Below the pieces are notes generated by a model. It was not told the DNA's origin and did no database searches. It saw nothing but the letters and a program-made list of their open reading frames with translations. A program made the position numbers and the translations under genes. This document shows positions 13,400 through 27,231 of a stretch of DNA of 64,000 nt, one piece after another. Each line of letters opens with the position of its first letter. The stretch's first letter is position 1. Origin of the DNA: Vigna angularis (Eukaryota > Streptophyta > Magnoliopsida > Fabales > Fabaceae); contig NC_068972.1 in NCBI RefSeq assembly GCF_016808095.1, positions 6,380,001-6,444,000 of the forward strand, read 5' to 3'.

Positions 13400-14894
13400 T
13401 TAGTTTATTATAGGACAAATATTCTATTCTAGAAAATAACTCTTTTATTCTGTTACACAAAAAAAGTAATTTTTACATAATGCTCTTTTATTGCTCATTA
13501 TCTTCGTAAATTGATATTATTGTATTATTATAAAATAATATATTATTATATATTTTAATTATGTTTATTGTAATTATTATATGATACTATGCATGCATAG
13601 TATTAATGATACATAACAATCATAACCAATAAAAATATCAAAGATAGCATGGTTATTGGAGGAATCATTATTTAGTCATTCGTTTGTGTGCCTTCATTCG
13701 TTCTTCATTCTCTCAACAACAGTTCACAATCTATTGATTGTCTTCCTCTCTTATTGTATCTCGAAGAGGTCACTACTCTCCTAACCCTAGATCTATATAT
13801 GAAAATTTGATTAAAGTTTAAGATTGAAAGAGTACAATATTTTGATTTTGTCTGACATCATAGAAAAGTGCATTTTTCATAATACTCACAACTATTACAC
13901 GAATATCATGTTATAATAAATCCTTTCTATTTGTCATGAAATATTCTGTTTGAAGTAATACTATTTTATTACTTATAAATAGATGTATTTAAACATGTTA
14001 AATTTAAAATGTTTGATTGAATTAGTTATTAAAATAATTGGTAAATGTGAAATGGAGTAAATACACTATTTGTATTTTATTTTACTATTGGAATGCTGTG
14101 TAATTATTATTTTTACAACACATAAGATTTGTGAGATTTTTATGTGTAATATAAAAAAAATGTGTAAGTATAATGTTTTTAAAAGAAATGCTAAATTTAT
14201 GCAAGAATTGAAAAAAAATAATTGGAGTAATAATGTTTACTGAATCGTACAAGTTCTTTTTATGGTTTGAATGAATTAAAGTATATTAGTTAACGGATCT
14301 ATAACAAATTCCATTTATATATTAATATTTATTTCATCATTAATCTAAAATTATAGACATAAGTTATTTTAAAAAAAATATTTAAAAACAAAAATATGTA
14401 ACATATGGTAACACATATTCAGTATAACTGTTGTTGTAGTTATGAAATATTTATTTATTTATCGTTCCTCTTTTTTAAAATCTAAATCTGCAATGATTTA
14501 TGAATGTATAAATTCTTAAACTTTATAAATATTTACAAGTTATCCACAATTGATTTAAATCTCAGTTATACAATTCAAATAAAACATTTAAAATTATCAT
14601 TTATTATATTAGTTTTTAATCGTTATTTCTTACTATTGATTTAAGAAATTAAATCATTTATAAGAATAAAAGTTTAATTATTTATTATAATTCTTTTTAC
14701 ACAAAATTAGTTATTTATTTAATCTATTTCAAACTTAATAGATTTATCATATCTAATCATTATAAAAAAATATTTAATAATAATTTAAATTAATATATAC
14801 ACATTATTTTGACGATTTATTATTTTTTATTACTTTAATTATTATTACTATTATTCTAATTTAAAACATAACATATTGTATGATATGAAATATG
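13400..14894. other. AT-rich intergenic DNA, no gene seen
   Basis: AT-rich sequence upstream of AAE3 with no coding exon or RNA gene recognised. The AAE3 promoter must lie at its left edge. Confidence 0.5.
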
Positions 14895-14902
14895 GGCCGA
14901 TC

Positions 14903-15422
14903 TAGGGGTGGCAACAGGTCGGACACATACAGTGTCTATTATCAACTCGACCCGCCAGATAAAATTGTATTTGTTATCTGACCTACTACCTGTACGGGTA
15001 CCTATTTAGAAAATAATCGCACGTATTTTAAAATCCACACATACCTACGGATATTTGCAAAAAAAAAAATATGTTATACATTTCTAAAATAAAATTTAAA
15101 TAAAATTATAAAAAAATATAATATAATATAAATTAAATTAAATATAAATTAAATTTTAATTTTAATTAGATTTAACCTAATACAATATACTTTTATTTTA
15201 TTTTTAATTAAATTTAATGAAAAAATATATAAATTATTTTTTTTGCGGATAACGGGTACCGCGGGTCGGGTAGTATACTATCCGTACCCAGCTCGTTTAG
15301 AAGTGGATATTAAAATACCCGTTACCCGTTACCCGCGGATAGTAAATATCCGCGAATAGTAACTATCTGTGGCAGATTTTACCTACGTATACCCGTGCCT
15401 GCAGATGTTTTTGTCATCCATA
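14903..15422. mobile_element. hAT-like non-autonomous transposon
   Basis: About 520 bases bounded by degenerate terminal inverted repeats: TAGGGGTGGCAACA on the left and TGTCATCCATA on the right. Flanking 8-mers are GGCCGATC (14895-14902) and GGCCGAAC (15423-15430), 7 of 8 matching, as expected for a hAT target duplication. The ends are GC-rich with repeated ACCCGTTACC / GGGTACC-like words, and the middle is AT-rich. No transposase is encoded. Confidence 0.7.
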
Positions 15423-15479
15423 GGCCGAACGGTCAACCGTCGTTCTATCTATTTCTTTTGTAAATGGTCAAGCATATTC

Positions 15480-15915
15480 AAATGTTAGGTCAGCGCTTAA
15501 GTTATTGTTGTTGAGCCGTAATTTGGCCAACATTCAAGATATTTTTATTGGGCCAATGGTTTGAGCAATAAACGGTTAATAAATTATTAACAGAATAATT
15601 AAATATATTGATTAAAGATATTGATTAAAGATACTGATAACTGATTTGCAAGGATATGAGTAAATTCAAAGGTAAGTTCGTTTTATTGGACCCATGCTTC
15701 TTTAAGATCCATGAAATAACTTATAAACAGAAGATTAAGCCAAGTAAGTAAGTCTGATTGAGTTTTGATAATTTATAGTAAAAAAAATATCATTGATCGG
15801 TGTCTGACTTAAGTGTCAGAGTGACTTTTACAAGTATTCTCCTCCGAACTTGATCTCCTTGAAACAGGAGATCAGGATAAGAAGACTACGACAGAAAGAT
15901 ATCTCTCAATCCCAC
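15480..15915. mobile_element. possible LTR remnant
   Basis: The stretch TGACTTAAGTGTCAGAGTGA near 15805 resembles a phrase common near the 3' end of plant retrotransposon LTRs. It is followed by a cytosine-rich, purine-mixed tail. No partner LTR, primer site or coding region is visible, so this is a weak similarity call from memory. Confidence 0.25.

Positions 15916-15918
<3 letters not shown>

Positions 15919-15975
<57 letters not shown>
15919..15975. repeat. (AT)n microsatellite
   Basis: Uninterrupted AT dinucleotide run of about 55 bases. Confidence 0.95.
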
Positions 15976-15976
<1 letters not shown>

Positions 15977-17548
15977 CACATATAAAATTAATCAATTCTT
16001 TAAAATTTACTTTTATTATTAAACATTAAATATAATTAAAAAATACCTAACATTACACAATAACAAATACTAATTACATAGAAAACTGTGTTTCATCCTA
16101 AAACGTCTCTTTGGAGTAGTATCTATTACATCTTTCTGTTTGATAATGTGATATATCGAAAGGGAATATTAATTTTTTTCCTTCTTCTCTGTAATTATTG
16201 AAGGATAAAGAAAATAAAGAAAATAAAGAAGTAGAAGATATAAATGAATATGAATATTAGCTTTTGGGCTCTAATATGATTGGTTCGGCTAGGAAGGAAT
16301 CTAGACATGGTTGGAATGAATATAAAGGAAAAGAACAGAACCAGGAACAAGGAAAGAGAGAGGAATTACCTTATTTTTACCATTTGTTTCAAAGAAAAGA
16401 GAAACAATTTTTTTAAAATTTAAAAAGAATCCACACGTACGAAATTCCTCCCTAAATAAAACTAAAAATACGAAGAAATTCGTTTGCCTACTCTTTTCAG
16501 TATAAACGATGAATAATTAGTTGGCTGAAAATAAGTTTAAAAAAATAAAGAAATAAAAAACATCTGAGATGCAACTTTTACCATTTGAAAAGGAAACTAC
16601 ACATTCTTTATTTTTTCATCAAATAAACAAGTTATATTAGTTTTATCACCTTTTTCATTTCAATCAAACGCATCAACTCAATATCTTTTAAAATTTGTTA
16701 AAAATGCTTCTTAATTTTTTTAATGACTTGAAATAAAAAAAAAATAGTCGTCGTAGCAGAAAAATTCGTACTAGTAGCATTTTTAAACAAGTAATTATAA
16801 GAATTTTTTTTTAAAAGAATATTAAAAGATATACTACGGTCAACATAAGAAAATGCGATAATGATAATGAACTAGTCATGTATATATGAGTTCGATTAAT
16901 TAGGGCTTTTACTGACGGGCCTGAAACAAATGAAATGCCCAATTGGATGCAGGGAGATTTATGTGTGACCTTTTAAAAAACTCCTTCAAAAATTATAAGC
17001 TGTAACCTTCAATTCTTTAAGGTTGTTACTTCTTGCACCCAATCAAATTTCTTTCTCCACCTCATAAAAAAGATTTTTTTTTCTGTAATAGAAGAGGTGA
17101 TTGTTTTTCGAAAAAGAATTTCCAAAATTGTTTATTGTATTCCGAAAATTAAATTTAAAAAATAATAGGGTATTGAAAAAGTAACAGTCATTGAGTTTGA
17201 AAATTGCAAAAACACAACATGACATAATCACATCCTTTTTCTATTTATAATCGTTTCAAAAACCCCTTTCTATCTAATTCTTATTTAGAAATCGTTATAA
17301 TTTATGTGAATAATATAGTGAAAGTTACACCTTATTAATACAGAGATCCATGTCCGCTTCCAACCACACGTGGTTACCAGGAACTAACCATGTAGGGAGC
17401 GTCTTACATTAGAGTACATATTTAGGTGCAAATTCCTTATTACAACCAAAACATAGTGTGACATTCTCAATTCATATGCTACAACAGTATGCTGAGATGC
17501 TTAATTGCTACTCTCAATTTCTCTGCGTGTTCCAAGAAATTACAGTTT
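15976..17548. other. AT-rich intergenic DNA, no gene seen
   Basis: No exon, RNA gene or clear repeat was recognised. The right end must hold the 3' UTR of the minus-strand PAR1-type gene. Confidence 0.5.
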
Positions 17549-18282
17549 TTAGTTTGATGATGGGGAAACCGCAGGTTCAATACTACCGAACTGCAGAGAG
17601 TGCACAGGTCCTGGTGCCACAATGCCAGAGCTTCTGAGTTCAGCCATTCCTCGACGAGCATTCAGACCTTGTACCTCGCACAACTTGGGAAGAAACACAC
17701 CTGCAACATGAATTTCCTCAACCTCAGACATTAATTTTCTGACCATAACAATGGAACTTATAAAACAATGTTACATAATGCATAAGTGTTTGTGTACCTT
17801 CACCGGCTGCAAGATTGAAGTATAAGTCAACAACGTTGGGGCAGCTTTGGTAGCAGTGAGGGGAACAGAGCTTGTGTGTGAAGGTAGACTCGAGAAGAGA
17901 ATCTGATGAGATTCCAAGGGATTTTCTGTCCAATCCACAAGCCTTTACGCATTGCTCTGTTTCGATGTGATCCTTCACATTCTCAGCTTCAATCTCTGAT
18001 GTCTTGCACGTGTATGCCTCCTCACCACTCCTCTTCACGCGCTTCTCCAGCACACACCGTTTCCCAGCAGATGACACAGCGAACGAGCACGTCTCGTGGC
18101 TCAGATTCTCGCATTCTATCTCACCTGCATTTTTCAATTACAACATCATGGATTCTCAGCTCAAGAACAATATAATATAATTATCGGTTTTTAAAGTTTG
18201 TCTTACCAAGAGTGGCTTGCAGGGTGAGAGAAAATGCAAGGGCAAATATCATGAAAGTCGAGAAGGTGAAGTTAGAGGCCAT
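17549..18282 (-). CDS. PAR1: PAR1-family secreted cysteine-rich protein
   Basis: Complete minus-strand gene with 3 exons: 18207-18282, 17798-18124, 17549-17700. They join to 555 bases, 184 residues, with phase-1 introns at both junctions. Residues 1-26 (MASNFTFSTFMIFALAFSLT...) form a clear signal peptide that ends at the first exon junction. The mature part is cysteine-rich (IECENLSHETCSF, CVLEKRV, YTCKTSEIE, EQCVKACGLDR, CSPHCYQSCPNVVDLYFNLA). The tail is typical of the PAR1 family (photoassimilate-responsive protein, first described in tobacco): LCEVQGLNARRGMAELRSSG, then VSPSSN. The family is plant-specific, secreted, and of unknown biochemical function; sugar- and stress-responsive expression has been reported for some members. 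Family assignment is firm, function is not. Confidence 0.9.
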
Positions 18283-18385
18283 TATGGGTTAAGGCAGAAG
18301 CGTGGCGAAAACTGTGTCGGGAAAATTGAAAATATCTATGTGGTCGGATTGGAGGAATGTTATTGTGAGGGTTTATGGGTGGTGC

Positions 18386-18394
18386 ATTTTATAG
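18386..18394 (-). promoter_or_regulatory. TATA box of the PAR1-family gene
   Basis: On the minus strand CTATAAAAT lies about 105 bases before the start codon, which suits a TATA box with a roughly 70-base 5' UTR. Confidence 0.55.
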
Positions 18395-18449
18395 TGGGTT
18401 TTGTGCCGGAATTATCGGATTTTTTTAATAGGAATCGTGGGTTTTGACG

Positions 18450-20104
18450 GAAAGTAGTATGTGGAATTCTCAACGTGAATTACGAGTTGGGGGATCATCA
18501 AAAGAAGACTACTTTAACTGTTTTCAAACTTTTCAACCACTAATGCATCTATATGTTTTCTATACTTTTTCTTTCATTCTTCTTTTATATTAATTAAAAT
18601 TAAAATCTATCAAAATAGATGTATATCAATTTAAGCAATATGTCTGTTATTTGAAAAGTAGTTTGTTTTCAAGTGTTTATCGATGAAAAATCAATAATAT
18701 TGTTTGATTGATGATTCATTGTGAAGGAAATAAGTTTGATGAAGAGTCAAGTAATAGCGCCATCAGTGGCGGAGCTTTCACATTTTACTCTTCCACCATC
18801 ATCTGTCACATCACCGCTAACCTGCAACTTCCTTCCAACTACCAACGCTATCATCCTCAAAATTACAATTTTCAACTACTTATATTCACACACTATTTTT
18901 TAACTACTTTTTAACCGAATTATTCTTTCAATATCACTTGATTAAAAAAAAATATTACTAGAATGTTGATTCGGACACTATATATATGATTTTAAAATAG
19001 TTCATATTGTTTAACTACTAATATATTATAATATATCACTTTTGAAAAGATTAACAAATAAAATTGAAAAATAATTTATATTAAAAATATAATTGTTCTG
19101 GTACATTTTTCTTTGAAATTATTTTTCACTTTGGGTTGAAGGATAAAGGAATAAGGTTTTTTATAATAACTACATATTATTTGTTTTAAATTTAGGAGCT
19201 CGATTATGTTTTTAAAAAATGTTTCAGAGAGTTAAAAATAAACTTAAATTGTTCTTAATCTCGATTCGACTGAGATTATTAGACGTGTTGGAAAAATAAT
19301 TTTAAAAAATCATATTAAAACGAAGTAAATAATATCATCTGTAATTTGTTAACTTAATTTATAATTAGAATGAAAGTGACCAACCGTAACCTAAATGTCA
19401 AGCAACATAAAAAAAATTAATCACTTTACGTATTTTTGTTTGGTAACTTCATAACCAAATTCCCCAAAATTAGAAGAGTAGTAAATAAGTTGAATTGAAA
19501 CTTCAATAAATTCATACAACCAGATAATATACCCACTTTTATTCTTCTTTTAGTTCTCTTTATAATTACAAAAAAAAATTTAACTACCATATGTATTAAG
19601 TAATGGTTTTTGTATCAAAAGATTATTTTTAAAATTAAAAAAAAAAATCGTGTGGATGCATATGAAATACTGATGCCAAAAATAAAGAATTCATGGTCAC
19701 ATCACTAAAAGAAGTATTATTTCTTAATTGAAAAATGTTGAATATTGCTATTGTTTTCTTAATTTAATTTTACAGAAATTAAAATTTAAAATATTTTGTT
19801 AACATTTTGTTATTGATATTATATATTTAATGACTGTGTAGATAATTAACTTTTAGTTCACTGCCTCTCCATTATATTTTTAATTTAGGTATTATAAAAG
19901 TATATCATTGATATAATTTATAATATTAATATAATTATAAAAAATACAATAAATTAAGAAAGCTTTAATTATATATACTAAATTAAAAAAACACATAAAT
20001 TTAAACTCACATTATGTACTTATTTTTCCTTTTTAGTAACTTCTAATATAAACATATATTTGAGAATGTGTAAAAACCTCATATGTTCGAAATTACTTGT
20101 CACG
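18450..20104. other. AT-rich intergenic DNA, no gene seen
   Basis: Upstream region of the PAR1-type gene. Short open frames near 18710-18910 show no recognisable domain, and nothing else stands out. Confidence 0.5.
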
Positions 20105-20672
20105 TAGTGCTGTCAAAATAGATTGTAACCCGCGAGTCAATCCGGCTTATTGGGTTGAACCTGTGATGAGCCAGGTTGACTCACCAACCTACCTAATTTA
20201 ATTTAATTTAATTATTTATTATTTTGTGTTTCAATATTACTAGCTAACATTTTTATTATTATAGTGTAGATGTTTCAAGATAGAAAAATATTATAAATTT
20301 CTTTATTCAAGATATTATAAATGGATAAGTGATACAAAAGTTATCAATATTAAAAACTTATTTGTTCAACTTTTGTACATGTTTTTGGATTACGCTTGGA
20401 TTGTATGATACTTTTTTTAATTGTCTTTGGAGTTTAACATTATTTTAACGACGATTTAAATTTTAAATTAAAAAAATTGTAATCTTTTTATTTTAAAAAA
20501 ACTTATAATTAAATGAGCCAACCCGTTTAACCCACCAACCCATGGTAGGTCGGATTGGGTTCAAATTTTTTCAGCTCGCTAATAAGTGAGTCGGGTTGAG
20601 TTGACTCACTAAGTGAACAACCCGTGGTAAGCCGGACCGGGTCGAGTCGGATTACCCGTTTTGACAGCTTTA
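20105..20672. mobile_element. hAT-like MITE
   Basis: About 570 bases with terminal inverted repeats TAGTGCTGTCAAAA (left) and TTTTGACAGCTTTA (right), 12 of 14 complementary. The inner ends repeat words such as AACCCGCGAGTCAA and GAGTCGGGTTGAGT, and the middle is AT-rich. Flanks TTGTCACG and GTGTCAGT share only TGTCA, so the 8-bp target duplication has decayed or is not certain. No coding capacity. Confidence 0.65.
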
Positions 20673-20815
20673 GTGTCAGTTATATATAATACTGGTAGGA
20701 ATAATTTACAAGTTATATAACATTACAAGTTAATACTGGTAGGAATAATTTACAAGTTAATAGCCGAATTACCCGTTTTGACATCTTTAGTGTCAGTTAT
20801 ATATAATAGTGTCAG
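20651..20815. repeat. tandem duplication of the MITE right end and flank
   Basis: The block ATTACCCGTTTTGACA...CTTTAGTGTCAG followed by TTATATATAAT occurs at 20651 and again about 117 bases later at 20768. In between, a second small tandem repeat of AATACTGGTAGGAATAATTT is seen twice. Confidence 0.75.
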
Positions 20816-21724
20816 TTAATAAGAATGAGTTAATGAATTATTTAATATGGTAACAAATTCTAGCTAAATGTTTTGCTATACCGAATTATCTATTATCGGA
20901 TTGTCCATAAAAATATAGTCTTATTAATTTTCTATATCAACATGACATATGATTCAATAAATACACCATTAATAATCAATGCATATTTTATAGTACTTGT
21001 AGTAGAATTTTATTTGTATTGACTATTTGGAATAGTGTGAAACCTACTTATGTATGCTACTTTGTCTTATGTACAAGTGGTGGTACTAGTCTAAGTTACA
21101 TAAATGTGGTTAGGTGGAGTAACACTTTGACATATTCCATACAAAAAATATAAATGGTTTAATTGAAATTTTAAACATTAAAAAAATTATTTATACATTT
21201 AAAAACCAAAGAATTTTTTCGAAGCAAAATAAAAAAAATAAAAATCATTCTATCAATTGGTTTGTGCTTGACTTCTTCAATCTTCTCTATCTTAGTAATT
21301 AAATTTCAAATTTCTCATAAACATTTTCATGGTTGTTATTCATTTTTCTTCTTTTAAATTTGCCTGGTACAAGTGTTTTTCCATCACGAAGAAAAACTAA
21401 TTATACTGACAATATAATCCTTAGCATCTTATTATGCGTGTCTCAAAAGTTATGGTACAAACCTAAAATCACAAGATATGTTACATTTTTTTTTATCTGT
21501 AATTAGGGAGGCCTAATTAAAGTTGTTAGAGTGGATCACAACTCATCCAACCGGTTTAACTTTAATGCTTTGCGAAGGTGATAATTCATTTGTGTCTATG
21601 TTGAAACACAATGTAATTTTGAAATGAAGATGTGAATATTGTTCATGTTTTAATACATTTATTTTGTTTAGAATGTCAAAATACATTAAAATATATATGT
21701 AAGTTAATATGATTAATTATGGGT

Positions 21725-22190
21725 ACGAACTGGATTGAATTTTAAAAAATTACAAATTTTAACATTAGTTAAAAATAAATTTAGTTTATTATGAATTTGA
21801 TTTTTTTTAGGATGAATTTGTAATGAATCGATTTATCAACCCACCTATAAACCAAAATATTAAATTATATTAAAAAAATAAAAACCCTAAAACTAAATGC
21901 TCTCACTGAGTTGATTTGAAATTATGCATATCGTGTTCTCTTATTGTGTTTCTTTACATATTTGAAGTAAATTATGTCTCTTTGCATACTCCTCCAACCA
22001 TAATTCTCTTTTCGATTGTTACTCTAAAACTCTGACAATCTGCTTAATTAAGTTAATTTATTTAGTCCATCAATCCATAATAGATTAAATTAGATTCAAA
22101 TTTTTTAGATTTATTAACAAAAGAATCAAATTGAATTGATTTCCTAAGTGTTAAATTGAATGTGAATAGAATTAGATAACTCGTTTCAAC
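21725..22190. mobile_element. degenerate relative of the 20.1-kb MITE
   Basis: The right end GATAACTCGTTTCAACA and the inner words on Pro-like CAACCCACC and GATTCAAATTTTTT follow the same order as in the element at 20105-20672, but with many changes. It looks like an old copy in the same orientation. Boundaries are approximate. Confidence 0.35.
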
Positions 22191-25100
22191 ATTTTGTTTA
22201 TATATATATAATATTTAAACAAATAATATACATATGAGTTTATATGCTATTATGAAAAAAAGTTGAAAATTAAAATTTGAATTTGGCAGCGATGTCCGGA
22301 AGAATTTGGAAGACATGGGAGGGGACTAAGAGGAAAATTAGTGTGCATTTTTCCCACGATTAGGGAGATGATGATGGCGAAACCTAACTTCGGCAGGGTG
22401 GGTGGAAGGTTCTACCTTATTCAAACTTCCTCTTTCTTCATGCTCTCAAATCTCAACACCTATTCACTTTTTTTAGATGATTTTACTATTTCTTTGGTGG
22501 AAACAGTCTTCTTTATATTTATAGTAACATGATAAATTTGTCTATGGATGTTTAAGAGTCATACTTCAAAAACTTAAATACATTCTTACTAACTAATTGA
22601 AATAATTTTGTATATATAATCTGGTTTACTTATTTCGGAATCGTACTATTCACATTTTTATTTATGTTTTTATTTTGTTTTCAATTTTAGTTAATTATTA
22701 TGTTATTTCGTTTTTTTAATAGATAAATATTAGTAAGAATGACAATCGGAAGGAGCAAACAAATTTGTCCCTCTAATAATTTACTAAGGGTCAAATACCC
22801 ATAAAAATATATTTTAAAATATACTAAATTATATATATTTTAAACACCGACAGATGTACTTGTGGGCTGACCTGAGCAAACGAATCCTTACCATTCACAT
22901 ACCACACAATAAAGACTTTCAACTTTGGGCTTTTAAAAGCAAGTCTATGGTAACTAATTATGTTTGACATTTGTGACAGATTTCTAAAACATATCTATTA
23001 ACCATTTCTTTGAAAAATCATGCTATCATTCCTTATTTAATAACTGACTAACCGTTAGAACAAATATATCTAGTTATTTGAAAATTACAAATCCAACACG
23101 TCATAAAAGTATGAATACTCAATCATAAACCTTGAACTACCTGCCATATACCATAGAATGTTTTAGTTAAGTCGCTATAAATTTTGACCATATTTTTCTA
23201 CTGATGTGTTGTAAACTTGATTTGAAGAATACTTTATCTTTACACATAGAAAATTTTACTTGAAAAAGTAATTTTGTAAAATCAATTTTTATTTTTTAAA
23301 ACCTCAATCCATACATACATTTGCAAAAGTTAACTAAACATACAACTGAAAAAAAGTTGAAAGGTAAATTTAGCTAGGGTTGAATTTAACCTGACAAGAC
23401 TGAAGAAAACAAAAGAGAGATGACAACGGAGGAAAAGATGAAGTAGATTTTCAAGTTACTGCACACACACAGAGCCCTGTACTCCGCTTTTTTTCTTGTG
23501 ACTATGCAATGTCTGTTCCAACACATCATGCACGTAACTTTTAACACCTACCCATCACTGAGATCAGAATACGATAATGTATCAGGTGTATTCACGAAAA
23601 AAATCAACTAAAGAAAAATCTAGGGTATGTTTATCCAGAAAATGGATATGAGAAAGAGAAAATAAATGAATTTAAAGAAATTTTAAAGTAAAGTGTTTTT
23701 TTTAAAAGGATTTTGAAGAGATTAAGAGTGGGTTTAAGAATATAGTTTTTGAAAGTTTGAATAGGATTTAATTAATGTAATAAATACAAAAATGTTTTAA
23801 TTGATAGATATTTAATAATAAAATTAATATAAAATTATATTTATTAAAAATATATTTATAAGTAAAAAAAATCAAAATTAATTTAAAAAATAAAATAAAT
23901 CTACATTTAAGTAAAATCTAATAATGTTGTTTAAAATTTAAGTTCTCTTAATAATATAATTAATTAAAAATATTTGGAATAGATTATTGTCGATGATGAA
24001 ATAAGTTACAATAACCACGTAATCAATTACAAAGTCTTTTAACATTAGGTAAAATCGATTTCACCTCACTCTAAAATTGGTTACGCTTCAACCAAATTCT
24101 TTCATCTTTATCGCGAACTTCCATGTTCATAGTGAATTTCCAACCATTAACGCTATGGTTTAAGACTACACCTTATTTTGACAACACCAAACACTCTTTA
24201 ATTCAACATGAACGTCATTCCGACCACCATGAAGGTTGTAAGGATTCTAACAGATTGCATCTAATTTTAATTCAGTAAAAATAGTTTTTCACCCAAAATT
24301 ACCTCAAATCTCATGCGGAGATAGAGAAAACATTGCATCTATAAATCATTGCTCAAAGTTTCTTTTGAAATTGCTCATACCAACGTAAATAAACTCGCAA
24401 ATCCATCTCTTTAATGGGTCTGAAAGGTGATTTCCATCTAAATCTAAATAAATATAATAACTGTAAGATAATAAAAAAAACAAACGAGTAACAAAAACTA
24501 TAAATCATACAATTAAATTAAACGAGTAAAAAAACAATAAATCATACAATTGATAAAGTAATGTTTAATATTAATAAAACAACAAAAATTATCTTATTAC
24601 TCATTAAAAATAATATAAATGAAAAAATATTTGATATTTCAATCATAAAATATCTTAGGTTTTTTCTTAAATTTTAATTTTTTTATAAAAATACAAAGAA
24701 AAAAACAACAATAATATGTATTTATTTTATATAATTTTATGTAACATATATTATTTTCTTAAAAAATTAATATTCTTAATTTAACCCTTCATTAAATTAG
24801 AATATTATATATGATATTCACACAATTAACATTTCATAAATATATTATCTTAATCATTAAAATAATTAATTAAATCACTTTAATATTTAAAATTATCTAA
24901 TTTATTTTATATTTAGGATATTTGGCTAACCATAATAAGGAAATAAACAGGAGAACCTATATTATTGACATGCATTGTTGAGCTGGTTTTTTATATTTGT
25001 TCTCTCCAATTTTTTTGTTGTGAAAATTATGGGGCATGTAATTAAGTGGCAGCACCACACGTGCATGGTCTCTGTGGTTGAAAGTTACAAGTGTGAACTA

Positions 25101-26340
25101 CAGAGTGGAGACAGGATAATAATGAACTATGAACAGAACAGAACCGTGCGAACAAAAATCTGATTAACCGACATGTTTGATTGATGGGTTTACCATTGTC
25201 ATATGGGGCACCCATGTTCAAAACTGATATGACATACACACTTCCTACGTATGAATAGATAAAAGATAATGTAAAATATAAAAAAAATATCTTTTTCATC
25301 TTTATCACAATATATCAATGTTTTTTTCTCTCTTCCACTCTTTCTCTTTTAAACCCATCCAAATCATTATCAATGAATTTTTTTCCGTATAAATTGTTAA
25401 AATAATGAATTTATACCATCTTAATTTATAATATATCACACTATTAATTAAGTTTTTTATATAATAGTTATTATTAGATGGATGTTAAGCTAAAATTATG
25501 TTTTATATGTTTTTAGGATTATTATGAGTATTCCACTGTCTTGTTATTTTTAATAAGGCACTGATGCATCAACACGTTTATGTGGCGAAAAAATATGCTA
25601 TTTTACAATTTTTTTTTTCAAAATTATTCTTTCAATTTAATAAATATTAAAAAAATGAAACCGATCATATCATTCATGCGTGTCCAAATATTATTTTTGT
25701 TTTTTATATAATTTTTTATTAGTTTATAAACATGTAATTTAGTGCAAGAATCATTTTATATAAACTCTGTTGGTTTAGAATTTTAGAGTGTGAAAATTAT
25801 CATTGAGATATTTGTAAAATTATATTAAATTCAAGATTAAATTATATTTTAATAATAATAATAATTTTATTATATGCATGAATATATTTGAAGCGGGCCA
25901 TCAAGAGTATAAGAGTTTGATATAAGAAATAAGTATGCGATAAACACGTTAAAAAGTATATTTTATCTGTAGAGATTATAATCAATTTATATATGCATGA
26001 TTTTATACCAAGTTAGTTAGATTGATTTTATAACAAGTTTTATACCAAGTTATGCTTGATGTTATATTACTGATGACTTAATTTTATTTTAAAAAAGCAG
26101 TGATTAGAACTTTAAGTTGTGATTATATTAGTGAGTAAATGTCCAATTTTCATCATGAAAGGAAACATTTACATTCTTCCCTCTTTAAGTATATTAAATA
26201 AGTCAACGAAATATTGATGTAAACATAAAAATTATAAATAACTATATTAATTTTCAAACAAAATAAAAATCAAATTTATATGAATAGTATATGTTTAAAT
26301 ACCTATTTAAATGATAATAAAAAAGTATAAGATAATACCA
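22191..26340. other. AT-rich intergenic DNA, no gene seen
   Basis: No gene is supported. The part from about 23620 begins GGGTATGTTTATCC and near 24190 has CAACACCAAACACTC, a pair of ends that could mark an old MITE. The evidence is too thin to annotate it as one. Confidence 0.4.
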
Positions 26341-26344
26341 CGTA

Positions 26345-26436
26345 AACATTGTGTGTATGAAAAAATATATATTAAGATGTGCGACGATGAAACATTGTGT
26401 GTATGAAAAAAAATATATCAAGATGCGACGATGAAT
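26345..26436. repeat. 46-bp tandem duplication
   Basis: AAACATTGTGTGTATGAAAA followed by ATATAT, AAGATG and GCGACGATGA occurs twice in a row, with small differences. Confidence 0.8.
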
Positions 26437-26439
26437 GAT

Positions 26440-27231
26440 ATGTTATGTTATTATAATGTCTTTCGAACTATTTTGTTGATTATATATGTTACAAATTAAG
26501 AGATATAATAACATTACTACATTTAAGTCAATTGAGTTAGTATGTGATTAAACATATACTTGGTATATAAATGTTTATAATATATGTAGATGTATTCATC
26601 ATTTCTCTATCTTGTGTATTTTATTTATTTTGTTTAGGTTGAACTTCCTTTATTTGTTTTTATTCTAAGGTATAATTATGTGTAACATTATAACAAATAT
26701 ACATTAAGTTTTAGTGCTTATTTTTTTGTCAATTTATTTGATTTTATCCAATTTTCCAAGTGACTATGACAAACTTCAAAATAGATATTTGTATATTTGT
26801 GTATGTGTAAACTTTTTCTTTATGTTTGTTCATTTTTTTAATCTATTTTGCTCAAATAGGATAAGTTTATCATACTTAACTTTTCATATCAAAATCTGAT
26901 TAAAGATATGTTCACCTGTGCATGTGAGTTTGAGAGAAAACAAATAGATAAATTTGAATGTATTTGATAATAAAATATTTGTGTTTATTTTAAGGAATTT
27001 TGAAGTGAAAATTGATGTATTTGAAGGTGAAGTTTGTAAATATTTATGAAAGTTTTGATAAGTATGATAGAATAATTTTTTTTCTAATAAATTCAGATGT
27101 AAGATTATTTTTTTTACCAGCGCTATAGTTAATATTATTATTAAACTAAATATTAAATATTATTGATGAAATTTTAGCTAATGTGAATGTATTAATTGAT
27201 AAAATTATAAGAAAATTAATTTCATGGAATT
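26440..27231. other. AT-rich intergenic DNA, no gene seen
   Basis: No exon or structured RNA was recognised. The sequence from about 26935 has the look of an old MITE (GATAAATTTGAATGTATTTG and similar) but I cannot define ends. Confidence 0.4.

Noticed and set aside
17906..18447. Plus-strand frames opposite the PAR1-family gene
   Set aside because: Antisense shadows of its exons and promoter, with no recognisable domain.
22267..22532. Possible coding start MSGRIWKTWEGTKRKIS
   Set aside because: Stops after 23 codons and no in-frame splice continuation was found.
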